Below are positions 32,736 through 41,217 of a DNA stretch of 64,000 nucleotides, piece after piece (positions within the stretch are counted from its first letter, which is position 1; every line of letters begins with the position of its first letter). Location: positions 1-64,000 of the forward strand of contig NZ_JAMFTQ010000004.1 in NCBI RefSeq assembly GCF_024160105.1, in the 5' to 3' direction. The notes under the pieces are model-generated. The model saw only the letters and a program-made list of their open reading frames with translations, ran no database searches and had not been told where the DNA came from. The translations under genes were made by a program, and so were the position numbers. The DNA comes from Corynebacterium stercoris (GTDB lineage Bacteria; Actinomycetota; Actinomycetes; Mycobacteriales; Mycobacteriaceae).

Positions 32736-33356
32736 ATGCTGATTCTGCTGCGACACGGCCAGACCACCTCCAATGTGGACCGGAAGCTGGATACCCAGCT
32801 GCCCGGCGCGGAGCTCACCGAACTCGGCCGAGAGCAGGCCCTGGCCGCGGGCGATGAGATCCGCGGGCTGTACGACGTGGACCGCGTCGTCTCATCCGAG
32901 GCGCTGCGCGCCCGCCAGACCGCGGCGCTGGCCTTCGGCCCGGAGACCGCCAGCGGGTTCGCCGACATTCCGGCGGTGCCGGGCCTCCACGAGGTCAACG
33001 CCGGGCGCTGGGAGATGCAGAATTCCCGCGAGGCCCACGAGGGGTACTTCCGCGCGTTCCGCGGCTTCTACCAGCGCGACCTTGCGGCCGCGATTGAAGA
33101 GGGGGAGTCGCTCGAGCTCTTCCTCGCCCGCTACCACGGCGCGCTCGCGCCCTACGCGCTGAAAGACGGCAACACCGTGATCGTCTCGCACGGCGGCGCG
33201 ATCCGCGCCTTCGCCGCCAACGCTACCGAGGTCAGCGCCCAGTACGCCGAGCAGTCGCACCTGGCTAACTGCCAGTTCGTGGTCATCGACCCGGTGGGGG
33301 AGTTCGGCGAGTGGCGCGTGGTGCAGTGGGCGGATTACCCCCACCCGAGCTCGTGA
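32736..33356 (+). CDS. histidine phosphatase family protein (phosphoglycerate mutase-like)
   Basis: A 206-residue protein with the phosphohistidine motif LLRHGQTTSN at residues 4-13 and the second histidine in VIVSHGGAIRAF. The catalytic Glu region follows GLHEVNAGRWE. It starts 3 bases after pheA and is therefore in the same operon, as in C. glutamicum. The family covers mutases and phosphatases; this clade is usually a broad-specificity phosphatase. Its last 22 bases overlap the convergent metallopeptidase gene. Confidence 0.9.
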   Translation: MLILLRHGQTTSNVDRKLDTQLPGAELTELGREQALAAGDEIRGLYDVDRVVSSEALRARQTAALAFGPETASGFADIPAVPGLHEVNAGRWEMQNSREAHEGYFRAFRGFYQRDLAAAIEEGESLELFLARYHGALAPYALKDGNTVIVSHGGAIRAFAANATEVSAQYAEQSHLANCQFVVIDPVGEFGEWRVVQWADYPHPSS

Positions 33357-33682
33357 AGCTCGTGCTCCTCCATGCCGAAGTAGTGGCCCACCTCGTGGAG
33401 CACCGTCACCTTCACCTCGTGGCGTAGCTCCTCTTCGTCGGCGCAGATCGCCTCGAGCGCGTTCTTGTAGATAAATACAGCATCCGGGAGAAAACCCGAG
33501 TGGTTCGCGTACTGCTCCGGCAGCGGCACGCCCTCGAAGAGGCCGAGCAGCTCCGGGTTGTCCTCGTTGAAGTCGCGCGCCAGCACGACCATGTTTGTCA
33601 TGTGGCGGGCGAACTCGTCCGGGATGGTGTCCAGCGCGTCGTTGATCATGGCCTCGAATTCGGCCTGCGTCACCGGTGTCAT
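33335..33682 (-). CDS. small zincin-like metallopeptidase
   Basis: A 115-residue protein of the minimal-metalloprotease family (PF06262 type), with the zinc motif HEVGHYFGMEEHEL near residues 97-110 and the preceding helix EEELRHEVKVTVL. The N-terminal half is MTPVTQAEFEAMINDALDTI and onward. Family members are actinobacterial and their substrates are not known. The start overlaps the stop of the septum-formation gene by four bases, so the two are translationally coupled. Its 3' end overlaps the convergent phosphatase gene by 22 bases. Confidence 0.87.
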   Translation of the reverse strand: MTPVTQAEFEAMINDALDTIPDEFARHMTNMVVLARDFNEDNPELLGLFEGVPLPEQYANHSGFLPDAVFIYKNALEAICADEEELRHEVKVTVLHEVGHYFGMEEHELHELGWG

Positions 33683-34770
33683 TGCGGCGCTTCCGCATCC
33701 GGCGCGGGTGCCGCCTCGCCAGCACCGCCAGCCCCGGTTTCGGAACGCAGGGGGCGTCGCTCGGGCCTTTCGGCGGGAGGTGCGCCGTCGATAAGCAATT
33801 GCTCCCTGCCCCCGAGCGCGGTGCCGCTGAGCTCTGCGAACTGTCCCTCGGGGCGCGAGGACACTAGCGCGCAGTTCACGGAGCGCGAGCCGCCGTCCCA
33901 CGCCGCGGGTTTCTGCGTGGTCCAGAACGGCTGCAGCGTGATCTGGTACAGGTTCTCCTCCCCGCCGAGGTAGTCCTGCGCGGCGGCGGTGCACACGTCG
34001 CCCAGGTGCGCATCCTGCTCCTCCACGGCCGGGGTGTGGTCCGGGAACACGCTGGCCAGCGACACCTTCGAGGTGATCTCCATCTGGTGCGGCTCGGCAC
34101 AATCCACCACGGTCAGCGAGTTGGTCTGGTCCACCGCCACGCACTGGCCGGGCTCGAACACGCGCGCCTGGTCCTGGTCCGCGACGCGGCCCGTGGTCAA
34201 GATCGGCGCGCCGGAGCGGTCCGTCTCCTGCAGGCCGCACAGCATCGTGCGGTCGCCCTTCTCCCACGCGGCCGCCGGCGGCAGGATCGGGGCGATGGAG
34301 TAGCGGCCGGTCGGGTCGTAGCGCCCGTCGAGGTAGCGGATCGTCGCCGCGCCGCACAGCTCCTCGCGCAGCTGCGCCTGGCGAGTTTGGCTCGGCATCG
34401 GCGCGTCCGGCCCGAACTCGCTGGTCGGGTACGTGCCCAGATCCTCGCGCAACGACACCTCGAAGCGGTGCTCGCCCTCGCAATCCGCCTGCTCGAAGCC
34501 GGAAATCGCGCCGTCCGGCCCCACCGTCCACGTCAGGCAGGACCCCTGGTCCGCCGTCGTGAACGTCATGGCGCTTTCGCTTGCCGACGGCTGATTCCCG
34601 CTCGTCTCCGCAACCGTCGTCCCCGTCTGCGCCTGAGTGGTCGCGCCGGTGTCGGGCTGGCCGGCGCGCTCCGCCACGAAACCGTAGGAACCGACGCCGA
34701 CGGAGCCCGCCAGTGCAGCCACCATGAAGGCGCGCGCGGCGGAGGTGCGGGTGAGTCCGGATGAAGCCAT
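33679..34770 (-). CDS. septum-formation family protein
   Basis: A 363-residue cell-envelope protein. A short N-terminal tail and one hydrophobic segment (about residues 14-33, AFMVAALAGSVGVGSYGFVA) are followed by a Thr/Ala/Gln-rich linker. An extracellular part with two related cysteine-containing repeats (for example DCEGEHRFEVSL and DCAEPHQMEITSKV) follows, each preceded by paired cysteines. This matches the Septum_form domain (PF13845 type). The C-terminus is Pro/Ala/Glu-rich. TAGGCT lies 7 bases before the start and falls within a DtxR-like palindrome. Confidence 0.83.
   Translation of the reverse strand: MASSGLTRTSAARAFMVAALAGSVGVGSYGFVAERAGQPDTGATTQAQTGTTVAETSGNQPSASESAMTFTTADQGSCLTWTVGPDGAISGFEQADCEGEHRFEVSLREDLGTYPTSEFGPDAPMPSQTRQAQLREELCGAATIRYLDGRYDPTGRYSIAPILPPAAAWEKGDRTMLCGLQETDRSGAPILTTGRVADQDQARVFEPGQCVAVDQTNSLTVVDCAEPHQMEITSKVSLASVFPDHTPAVEEQDAHLGDVCTAAAQDYLGGEENLYQITLQPFWTTQKPAAWDGGSRSVNCALVSSRPEGQFAELSGTALGGREQLLIDGAPPAERPERRPLRSETGAGGAGEAAPAPDAEAPQ
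33786..33796 (-). repeat. copy of the GCTTATCGACG word
   Basis: Exact copy on the coding strand of the septum-formation gene, read as Leu-Ile-Asp. Confidence 0.8.
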
Positions 34771-34789
34771 GCGGGTTAGCCTAACCCAG
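34771..34789. promoter_or_regulatory. DtxR-like palindrome over the septum-formation promoter
   Basis: The central 13 bases GGTTAGCCTAACC (34774-34786) are exactly the core of the DtxR/IdeR consensus TTAGGTTAGGCTAACCTAA; only the outer bases differ (14 of 19 match). It covers the TAGGCT -10 hexamer (minus strand, 34783-34778) and the stop codon of farR. Confidence 0.5.
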
Positions 34790-35500
34790 CTCGCGTACGA
34801 CGCGGGTGCGCAAGGTGTAGCGGTCCGTGCGGTAGACAGACGTGCAGTACTCCACGTGCATCGCGCCGCTGCGCCCGTGGCGCACCACGTGCAAAAGCGG
34901 GGTGTTGGCCGTGACATCGAGCAGCATCGCGTTCGGCATGCCGGCGCTGGTCGCGCTCACCGTCTGGTCCGCCTCGGTGATGCCGCAGCCGTATTCGCGC
35001 TCCAGCACGGTGTAGACGGATTGCTCCACATCGTTATCGAGCAGGTCGGGGACCAGCTCGGCGTTGTACCAGGCGTCGTCTACCGCGTAGGGCTCCCCGT
35101 CGCCGAGGCGCAGGCGCCGTAAGTGAATGTGGGGCGTGTCCGGCGCGGTGCCGAAAAAGGCCGCGGCCTCCGGGGGCGGGGGAGCGGTGCCGGAGAGCAG
35201 CACGCGTGACGACGACTCCACGTCCTGGTGGCGCATCTCCTCCGAGAAGCTGGCGAGGTGCAGACGGCTGACCACCGGTGACGGCGCCACGAACGTGCCC
35301 TTGCCGCGCACGCGGCGCAGCTTGCCGGCGTTGACTAAATCCCCGATGGCGCGGCGCACCGTAATGCGCGAGACCCCGAACTCTTCCTCCAGCGCGCGCT
35401 CGCCCGGCAGCGGGTCGCCGGGCTTGAGCTCCTCGACGCACTTCCGCTCCAGAATCTCGCGCAGTTGCGCGTGCTTGGGCTGGGGGCCGTCGGTGATCAT
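34781..35500 (-). CDS. farR: GntR/HutC-family transcriptional regulator (FarR-like)
   Basis: A 239-residue regulator. The N-terminal winged helix (about residues 8-72) includes LPGERALEEEFGVSRITVRRA and the wing LRRVRGKGTFVA. The C-terminal UTRA ligand domain spans about 95-235. It lies beside serS as does C. glutamicum FarR (cg3202), which acts on amino-acid metabolism genes as far as I recall. The start has TAAACT 7 bases upstream (leaderless), and a perfect palindrome lies just beyond, consistent with autoregulation. Confidence 0.82.
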   Translation of the reverse strand: MITDGPQPKHAQLREILERKCVEELKPGDPLPGERALEEEFGVSRITVRRAIGDLVNAGKLRRVRGKGTFVAPSPVVSRLHLASFSEEMRHQDVESSSRVLLSGTAPPPPEAAAFFGTAPDTPHIHLRRLRLGDGEPYAVDDAWYNAELVPDLLDNDVEQSVYTVLEREYGCGITEADQTVSATSAGMPNAMLLDVTANTPLLHVVRHGRSGAMHVEYCTSVYRTDRYTLRTRVVRELG

Positions 35501-35518
35501 GACACCCAGTTTACGCTG

Positions 35519-35532
35519 CTGGTTATGACCAG
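35519..35532. promoter_or_regulatory. perfect palindrome between farR and serS
   Basis: CTGGTTATGACCAG: arms CTGGT and ACCAG around TATG. It lies 5 bp upstream of the farR -10 hexamer, near its -35 region, and 21 bp upstream of the serS -10 hexamer. It is a candidate operator for the adjacent GntR-type regulator. Confidence 0.5.
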
Positions 35533-35567
35533 TCTAGGGCGTGGACGAGCCTGTAGAGTCAGAAGGC

Positions 35568-36821
35568 GTGATCGATCTCAAGAGTGTGCGCGAAAACCCC
35601 GATGCCGTCCGTGAATCCCAGGTCGCCCGCGGTGAGGATCCCGCGCTGGTGGACCAGCTGCTCGCCGCCGACGAGGCGCGGCGCGCAGCCATCCAAGTTG
35701 CGGATGAGCTGCGCGGGGAGCAGAAGGCCTTCGGCAAAAAGATCGGCCAGGCCTCCCCGGAGGAGCGCCCGGCCCTGCTCGAAGGATCGAATGAGCTCAA
35801 GGCCCGCGTGAAGGCAGCCGAGGCCACCCAGGCGGAGGCCGAAGCTGAGGTGGCGCGTCTGCAGGTGGCCATCCCGAACCCGATCGTCGGTGCCCCGGCC
35901 GGCGGCGAGGAGGACTTCGTGGTGCTCGAGCACGTCGGCGAGGTGCCCGAGTTCGACTTCGAGGTCAAGGACCACCTCGACCTGGGCGAGGGCCTGGGCA
36001 TCATCGACATGGCCCGCGGCGCCAAGGTCGGCGGCGCGCGCTTCTATTACCTCGTCGGCGACGGCGCCTGGATGCAGCTGGGCATGCTCATGCTCGCAGC
36101 CCAGAAGGCGCGCGAGGCAGGTTTCAAGGTCATCGTCCCGCCGGTGCTCGTGCGCCCCGAGATCATGGCCGGCACCGGCTTCCTCGACGAGCACGACGAG
36201 GAGATTTACTACCTCGAGCGCGACGAACTCTACCTCGTCGGCACCTCCGAGGTCGCACTCGCCGGCTACCACCGCGACGAGATCATCGATCTTTCGAACG
36301 AGCCGCTGCTCTACGCCGGGTGGTCGAGCTGCTTCCGTCGTGAAGCGGGGTCCTACGGCAAGGATACGAAGGGCATCCTGCGCGTCCACCAGTTCGACAA
36401 GCTCGAGATGTTCGTCTACTGCAAGCCGGAGGAGGCCGAGGAGATGCACCAGCGTCTGCTGGGCCTCGAGCGCGAGATGCTCAGCCTGGTCGAGGTGCCG
36501 TACCGCATCATCGACGTCGCCGCCGGCGACCTCGGCTCCTCCGCGGCCCGCAAGTTCGACACCGAGGCGTGGGTGCCGTCGCAGAACACCTACCGCGAGC
36601 TGACCTCCACCTCAAACTGCACCACCTTCCAGGCCCGCCGCCTGAACACCCGCTACCGCGACGCCGACGGCAAGACCCAGACCGCCGCCACCCTCAACGG
36701 CACCCTGGCGACCACCCGCTGGCTCGTCGCCATCTTGGAGAACCACCAGCAGGCCGACGGCTCCGTGGTCGTGCCCGAGGCGCTGCGCCCGTGGGTGGGC
36801 AAGGACGTGCTGGTGCCGTGA
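35568..36821 (+). CDS. serS: seryl-tRNA synthetase
   Basis: A 417-residue class II synthetase charging tRNA-Ser. The N-terminal long coiled-coil arm (about residues 25-100) binds the tRNA long variable arm. Motif 2 is visible as [20 protein letters not shown], and motif 3 as [15 protein letters not shown]. The GTG start ([15 protein letters not shown]) is chosen from family alignment and from TAGAGT 8 bases upstream. Its stop overlaps the start of the acyltransferase gene in GTGA. Confidence 0.97.
   Translation: MIDLKSVRENPDAVRESQVARGEDPALVDQLLAADEARRAAIQVADELRGEQKAFGKKIGQASPEERPALLEGSNELKARVKAAEATQAEAEAEVARLQVAIPNPIVGAPAGGEEDFVVLEHVGEVPEFDFEVKDHLDLGEGLGIIDMARGAKVGGARFYYLVGDGAWMQLGMLMLAAQKAREAGFKVIVPPVLVRPEIMAGTGFLDEHDEEIYYLERDELYLVGTSEVALAGYHRDEIIDLSNEPLLYAGWSSCFRREAGSYGKDTKGILRVHQFDKLEMFVYCKPEEAEEMHQRLLGLEREMLSLVEVPYRIIDVAAGDLGSSAARKFDTEAWVPSQNTYRELTSTSNCTTFQARRLNTRYRDADGKTQTAATLNGTLATTRWLVAILENHQQADGSVVVPEALRPWVGKDVLVP
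36336..36346 (-). repeat. GCTTCACGACG variant of the recurrent word
   Basis: Degenerate copy of GCTTNNCGACG on the non-coding strand of serS. Confidence 0.45.
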
Positions 36822-37660
36822 GCGGGCTGACCCTCCCCGCCGGGTACACGCCGCCCGCCGACCACCCCGAGGAGTCGAAGGAGCGCTTCTATCAGGGCGC
36901 GGTCCGCGTGGCGCGGCGCCTGCTGAGACTGACGCGTATCGACGTCACCGTGTACGGCGTCGAGAACATTCCCGCCCGCGGCGGCGCCCTGCTCGCCGGC
37001 AACCACACCGGGTACTACGACTTTGTCCTCATGGGGGTCGGGCCGCACCTGGGCGGCAACCGCCTCGTGCGCTTCATGGCGAAGAAGAGCGTCTTCGACG
37101 TGCCGGTGCTCGGCCGCATCCTGCAGACCATGGGCCATGTCCCGGTCAACCGCGCGAAGGGTGGCGGGGCGATCGACGACGCAGTCAGCGAGCTCAAGGA
37201 CGGCAGGCTGGTGGGCATCTTCCCGGAGGCCACCATCTCCCGCTCCTTCGAGCTGGCCAAGTTCAAGACCGGCGCCGCGCGCATCGCCCACGCCGCCGAC
37301 GTCCCGCTGATCCCCTGCGTCATCTGGGGTTCCCAGCGCATCTGGACCAAGGACCTGCCGAAGCAGCTGCGCAAGGTGCCCGTCATTGTCCGCTACGGCG
37401 AGCCGGTCGCCCTCACCGGCGACGCCGACACCGACACCGCGCGCCTCAAGGCTGCGATGCAGAAGCTTCTCGACGCTTCCCGGCAGGAATACGCCGAACT
37501 CGTCGGCGTGGAAGGCGGGGAGGCGTGGATGCCGGCGTCGCTCGGCGGCGGAGCGCCCACCATCGCGGAAGCCGATGCCATCTACGCCGCGGAGCGCGAG
37601 GCGCGGGCTGCGAAGAAGGCGGCGAAAAAGCGCCGTCGGCAAGCGAAGAAAGGCTCCTGA
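36818..37660 (+). CDS. PlsC-type 1-acyl-glycerol-3-phosphate acyltransferase
   Basis: A 280-residue membrane-associated acyltransferase with the PlsC motifs: [15 protein letters not shown] (HX4D, near residue 50), a [15 protein letters not shown] motif, FPEATISRS, and [14 protein letters not shown]. It probably acylates lysophosphatidic acid or a related lipid. The C-terminus is a basic Lys/Arg/Ala tail ([16 protein letters not shown]). The GTG start overlaps serS and the stop overlaps the HAD gene by one base, so serS, this gene and the HAD phosphatase form one operon. Confidence 0.9.
   Translation: MSGLTLPAGYTPPADHPEESKERFYQGAVRVARRLLRLTRIDVTVYGVENIPARGGALLAGNHTGYYDFVLMGVGPHLGGNRLVRFMAKKSVFDVPVLGRILQTMGHVPVNRAKGGGAIDDAVSELKDGRLVGIFPEATISRSFELAKFKTGAARIAHAADVPLIPCVIWGSQRIWTKDLPKQLRKVPVIVRYGEPVALTGDADTDTARLKAAMQKLLDASRQEYAELVGVEGGEAWMPASLGGGAPTIAEADAIYAAEREARAAKKAAKKRRRQAKKGS
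37465..37475 (+). repeat. GCTTCTCGACG variant of the recurrent word
   Basis: Degenerate copy of GCTTNNCGACG on the coding strand of the acyltransferase gene. Confidence 0.45.
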
Positions 37661-38481
37661 TGGGCGCACCCAAGCTGATCATCAGCGACATCGACGGCAC
37701 GTTCCTCAACTCGCAGGGCCGCGTCAGCCCGCGGCTGCGCGACGTGGTGGCGCGGGCCGTGCGGCGCGGAGTGCATTTCGGGCTTGCGACCGGTCGCCCG
37801 CACCGCTGGCTCATGCCGGTGCTTGATCAGCTGCCGCTCGCGCCGATCTGCGTGTGCGCGAATGGTGCCGTGGTGTACGAGCCGGCCTCCGACTCCGTAC
37901 TCAGGGCTTTTGAACTATCGACGGACGCGATGCGCGACGTTGTCGACGCTGTCGAAACCGCGCTCGCCGGCATCCCGCACGGCTACGGCGTAGAGCGCGT
38001 GGGCACCAGCGCACTCGAACCGGAGGAGGAGTGCTTCCTGATCACGCGCGAATACAACCCCGACGCTTGGGACGCGCGGTTCGGCGTGGTGACGGTTGGC
38101 GAGCTCATCGGTGTGCCCGCCGCGAAACTGCTGGTGCGCTGCATGGACATGTCGTCTGCCGAGATGTTTGAGCTGGTCGCGCCCGCGATCGACCCGTCGA
38201 GCGCCCACGTGACCTACTCCATGGACGAGGGCCTCCTCGAGTTCTCTTGCCCCGGCGTGAACAAGGCCACCGGCGTGTCCGTACTCGCCGCGCGCTACGG
38301 CGTCGACGCGTCCGAGGTCGTCGCGTTCGGCGACATGCCGAACGACGTCGAGATGCTCGCCTGGGCCGGCATGGGCGTGGCCATGGCCAACGCCGCGCCG
38401 CTGGTGCAGGACGCCGCCGATTACGTGACCGCCTCCAACGACGAAGACGGTGTTGCCGCCGTGCTTGAGCACTGGTTCTAG
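37660..38481 (+). CDS. HAD-IIB (Cof-type) phosphatase
   Basis: A 273-residue cytoplasmic HAD hydrolase. Motif I is ISDIDGTFLNS (nucleophile Asp near residue 9), motif II is ATGRP, and motif IV is AFGDMPNDVEML. The cap is of the IIB type. Such enzymes dephosphorylate sugar phosphates, nucleotides or cofactors, and the substrate cannot be assigned. The ATG shares its A with the TGA stop of the acyltransferase gene. Confidence 0.92.
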   Translation: MGAPKLIISDIDGTFLNSQGRVSPRLRDVVARAVRRGVHFGLATGRPHRWLMPVLDQLPLAPICVCANGAVVYEPASDSVLRAFELSTDAMRDVVDAVETALAGIPHGYGVERVGTSALEPEEECFLITREYNPDAWDARFGVVTVGELIGVPAAKLLVRCMDMSSAEMFELVAPAIDPSSAHVTYSMDEGLLEFSCPGVNKATGVSVLAARYGVDASEVVAFGDMPNDVEMLAWAGMGVAMANAAPLVQDAADYVTASNDEDGVAAVLEHWF

Positions 38482-38494
38482 GGGGTCCGGGGGC

Positions 38495-39358
38495 TCAGGG
38501 GGCCATTTCCTCCGCGCGCACAGGGAGGTTGACCGGCGCTGGATGGTTGGCGAGCGCCGTGCGGATGAGATCCAGCAGCGGCTGCCCCCGGCCGCTTGTC
38601 CACCCAGCCCGCCTGACCAGCAGGCTTTGGTTCTGCAACTCTGTTTCGCGGTGGCGTTCGTCGCGAGTCACGAAGTCCGGGTCGCCGAACGTGCCGTCAG
38701 TCTTGATGCTGCCGTCCAGCTCGATGACCAGGTAGCCGTTGATGAGGATGTCCACTCGCGCGATCTGCATCGTGCCGTCGCGTGCTTTGATCCAGAACGG
38801 GATCTGGAACTCGACCGTGTGCACTTCCGGCAGCTCGCCCGCGGCCATCGCGGTGAGGATCGTGTCACGCGCGAGCGTCTCGAGCGGACTCTGGCTCGTG
38901 CTTCCGGAGTACTCGATGAGCCTGCGGAACTCTCGCAGCCCCTTCGCGCGGGGAAGAGTTTCGCAGCGTTTCAGCAGCTCTTCGATGGTAAGTGTGTTCC
39001 ACTTGTAGCGGGCTGACTCGATCTGGACGAGCGCTTCCATGCGGCCGTGGTACCTGAAACTGTCGAAGAAACACCTGATCAGCGACGCATGCGCGATGCC
39101 GTCTTTTGTTCTGATCTGTTCGGGGTCGATGGAGGAGCTGCGGTAAACCCGGTCCGTGTACGGGCGAGATTGACCGTACCCGTGCCCGTTGCCTTGCTTC
39201 AGCAGGTCGACCTTCTCAACCCAGTTGTAGGTGCTGATGCCCAGCAGGCGTGCTCCGGCTGGCCCCGTGACCACTGCTTTCTTAGCTCGACCGGATACCT
39301 TGCGGATGAGCGCCAGCTCTTCCGCGCGCTTCTGTTCTCTATACGTTTTCCCCTCCAT
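38495..39358 (-). CDS. orphan nuclease-like protein (DUF559/AbiEi-type architecture)
   Basis: A 287-residue protein. The C-terminal third has a possible restriction-endonuclease-like core: an early Glu in SQSPLETLARD, then RVDILINGYLVIELDG (D-x9-ExD), then an Asp/Arg/Glu/His-rich helix (TRDERHRETELQNQ) and a final strand SLLVRRAGW. The N-terminal part may be a winged helix, as in actinobacterial proteins labelled AbiEi-like with a DUF559 domain. No partner gene is adjacent, so a toxin-antitoxin role is unsupported. A repeat element lies 140 bp upstream. Assignment is by fold pattern only. Confidence 0.6.
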   Translation of the reverse strand: MEGKTYREQKRAEELALIRKVSGRAKKAVVTGPAGARLLGISTYNWVEKVDLLKQGNGHGYGQSRPYTDRVYRSSSIDPEQIRTKDGIAHASLIRCFFDSFRYHGRMEALVQIESARYKWNTLTIEELLKRCETLPRAKGLREFRRLIEYSGSTSQSPLETLARDTILTAMAAGELPEVHTVEFQIPFWIKARDGTMQIARVDILINGYLVIELDGSIKTDGTFGDPDFVTRDERHRETELQNQSLLVRRAGWTSGRGQPLLDLIRTALANHPAPVNLPVRAEEMAP

Positions 39359-39499
39359 GGGCTTCAGTGTTGCTCACGGGTGGCGGTTCCGGAAGCTCGC
39401 GCACCTCGCCTGTGGATAACTACCCTTGTTGTGTTGATGTGTCACCTGGGGCGCTGTGGATAACCTGCTGAGGGGCGCCAGTTCTCTAGCTGCTCAACG

Positions 39500-39648
39500 C
39501 TGACAGCTCCATCTGCAGGTTGCAATTGGAGCTGTCAGCGAGTTCGTTGATGGGTCAGCTAACTAAAACCGCAGGTCAGGGCGTTGCCGTTGAGAGCTCC
39601 AGTCGCTGACAGCTCCAGCGGCCACTGCAACCTGAATGGAGCTGTCAA
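39500..39648 (+). repeat. two-hairpin intergenic repeat element, copy B
   Basis: Hairpin 1: TGACAGCTCCA (39501-39511) and TGGAGCTGTCA (39527-39537). Hairpin 2: TGACAGCTCCA (39607-39617) and TGGAGCTGTCA (39637-39647), preceded by a single TGAGAGCTCC at 39591-39600. Between them lies the core AAAACCGCAGGTCAGG. It lies in the divergent spacer between the nuclease-like gene and glpK; no gene is seen in 39359-39738. Confidence 0.88.
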
Positions 39649-39738
39649 GGAAAACGCCTGGTACCAGCCGCGCGCCTCGGCCCACCCCACCCCACGCCAC
39701 TGCACAAACCCGTGCACCCCACCCCGTACACTGCCGGT

Positions 39739-41217
39739 ATGCCGCACAGCGCCACGTACATCGCCGCGATTGATCAGGGCACGACGTCTACCAGGGTGAT
39801 CATCACTGACACCGACGGGACGGTGGTGTCGCAGGCTCATTACGAGCACGCGCAGATCATGCCGCGCGAGGGTTGGGTGGAGCACGATGCGATGGAGATC
39901 TGGCGCAACACGCGCCGGGCGGTCGTGGAGGCGCTGGCGAAGCAGGACATCGCTGACGAGGACATCAGCGCGCTCGGCATCACCAACCAGCGCGAGACGG
40001 CGGTGATCTGGGAGAAGGACACGGGCCGGCCGATTTACAACGCAATCGTGTGGCAAGACACGCGCACGAACCCGGAGAGTACGGATGACCTGGGCAAATA
40101 CTTGAAGCAGACGGGACTTCTGCACAACTCCTACCCGTCGGCGCCGAAGTGGGCGTGGATTCTGGACAACGTGGAGGGCGCGCGCGAGCGCGCGGAGCGC
40201 GGCGAGCTCCTCGCGGGCACGATGGACACGTGGCTGATCTGGAACCTCACGGGCGGTGCGCGTGACGCGGCGAACTCGCTCCACCTCACCGACGTGACCA
40301 ACGCCAGCCGCACGCTGCTCATGGATCTCAACACGCTGGATTGGAGCGACGAGCTCTGCGAGGCGATGCGGGTGCCGCGGGCGATGCTGCCGGAAATTAA
40401 GCCGTCGATAGGCATGTTCGCCCCGGTGCGCAGCCGCGGCCCGCTCGGTGGGGTGCCCATCACGGGGGTGCTCGGTGACCAGCAGGCTGCGCTGTTCGGG
40501 CAGCACTGCCTGAAGCGGCACGACGCAAAGATGACGTACGGCACAGGCCTGTTTATGCTGCTCAACACGGGTGAGACGCCGGTGTTCAGCGAGACGGGCA
40601 TGCTCACCACCGTCGCGTACCAGGTTGCGGGGCAGTCGCCGGTGTACGCGCAGGAGGGCTCGGTCGCGGTCGGCGGGTCGCTGATTCAGTGGCTGCGCGA
40701 CCAGCTGGGCATCCTGAATTCCGCAGAGGAGACGGAGACACTCGCCGCGCAGGTGCCGGACTCGGGCGGTGTGACAATCGTGCCGGCGTTCTCGGGGCTC
40801 TTCGCGCCGCGCTGGCGCCCGGACGCGCGGGGGATTATCTGCGGGCTGACACGATTCGTCGATAAGCGGCACATCGCCCGCGCGGCGCTGGAGGCGACGT
40901 GTCTGCAGACGCTCGAGGTGGTGCGCGCGATGGGCGGCTCGCCGGACACGCTGAAGGTGGATGGCGGGATGACCGCGAACAACCTGCTCATGCAGATGCA
41001 GGCGGACATCCTCGGGTTCAACGTGGTGCGCCCGGCCAACATGGAGACGACGGTGATGGGTGCGGCGTCGGCGGCGGGGATCGGGGCTTCGCTTATCGAC
41101 GTTCCTTTGAGCCTCGGCCCGACAACCACCTTCTCCGCAAGCTTGGGCAATGAAGAACGCGACCGCCTCCTCGCCAGGTGGGAGGACGCGGTCGCGCGGT
41201 CGTATAACCAGGTCTAG
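39739..41217 (+). CDS. glpK: glycerol kinase
   Basis: A 492-residue FGGY kinase that phosphorylates glycerol to glycerol-3-phosphate. It begins MPHSATYIAAIDQGTTSTRVI, with the phosphate-binding DQGTTSTR. Substrate and ATP motifs follow: ITNQRET, WQDTRT, GDQQAALFGQ, TYGTGLFML and GGMTANNLLMQMQAD. TACACT at 39727-39732 lies 6 bases before the ATG, so the mRNA is leaderless. Its stop shares CTAG (41214-41217) with the convergent amidase gene. Confidence 0.97.
   Translation: MPHSATYIAAIDQGTTSTRVIITDTDGTVVSQAHYEHAQIMPREGWVEHDAMEIWRNTRRAVVEALAKQDIADEDISALGITNQRETAVIWEKDTGRPIYNAIVWQDTRTNPESTDDLGKYLKQTGLLHNSYPSAPKWAWILDNVEGARERAERGELLAGTMDTWLIWNLTGGARDAANSLHLTDVTNASRTLLMDLNTLDWSDELCEAMRVPRAMLPEIKPSIGMFAPVRSRGPLGGVPITGVLGDQQAALFGQHCLKRHDAKMTYGTGLFMLLNTGETPVFSETGMLTTVAYQVAGQSPVYAQEGSVAVGGSLIQWLRDQLGILNSAEETETLAAQVPDSGGVTIVPAFSGLFAPRWRPDARGIICGLTRFVDKRHIARAALEATCLQTLEVVRAMGGSPDTLKVDGGMTANNLLMQMQADILGFNVVRPANMETTVMGAASAAGIGASLIDVPLSLGPTTTFSASLGNEERDRLLARWEDAVARSYNQV
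40857..40867 (-). repeat. copy of the GCTTATCGACG word
   Basis: Exact copy on the strand opposite the glpK coding strand (codons TTC GTC GAT AAG). Confidence 0.8.
41091..41101 (+). repeat. copy of the GCTTATCGACG word
   Basis: Exact copy on the coding strand of glpK, read as Leu-Ile-Asp; the second exact copy in this gene. Confidence 0.8.
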
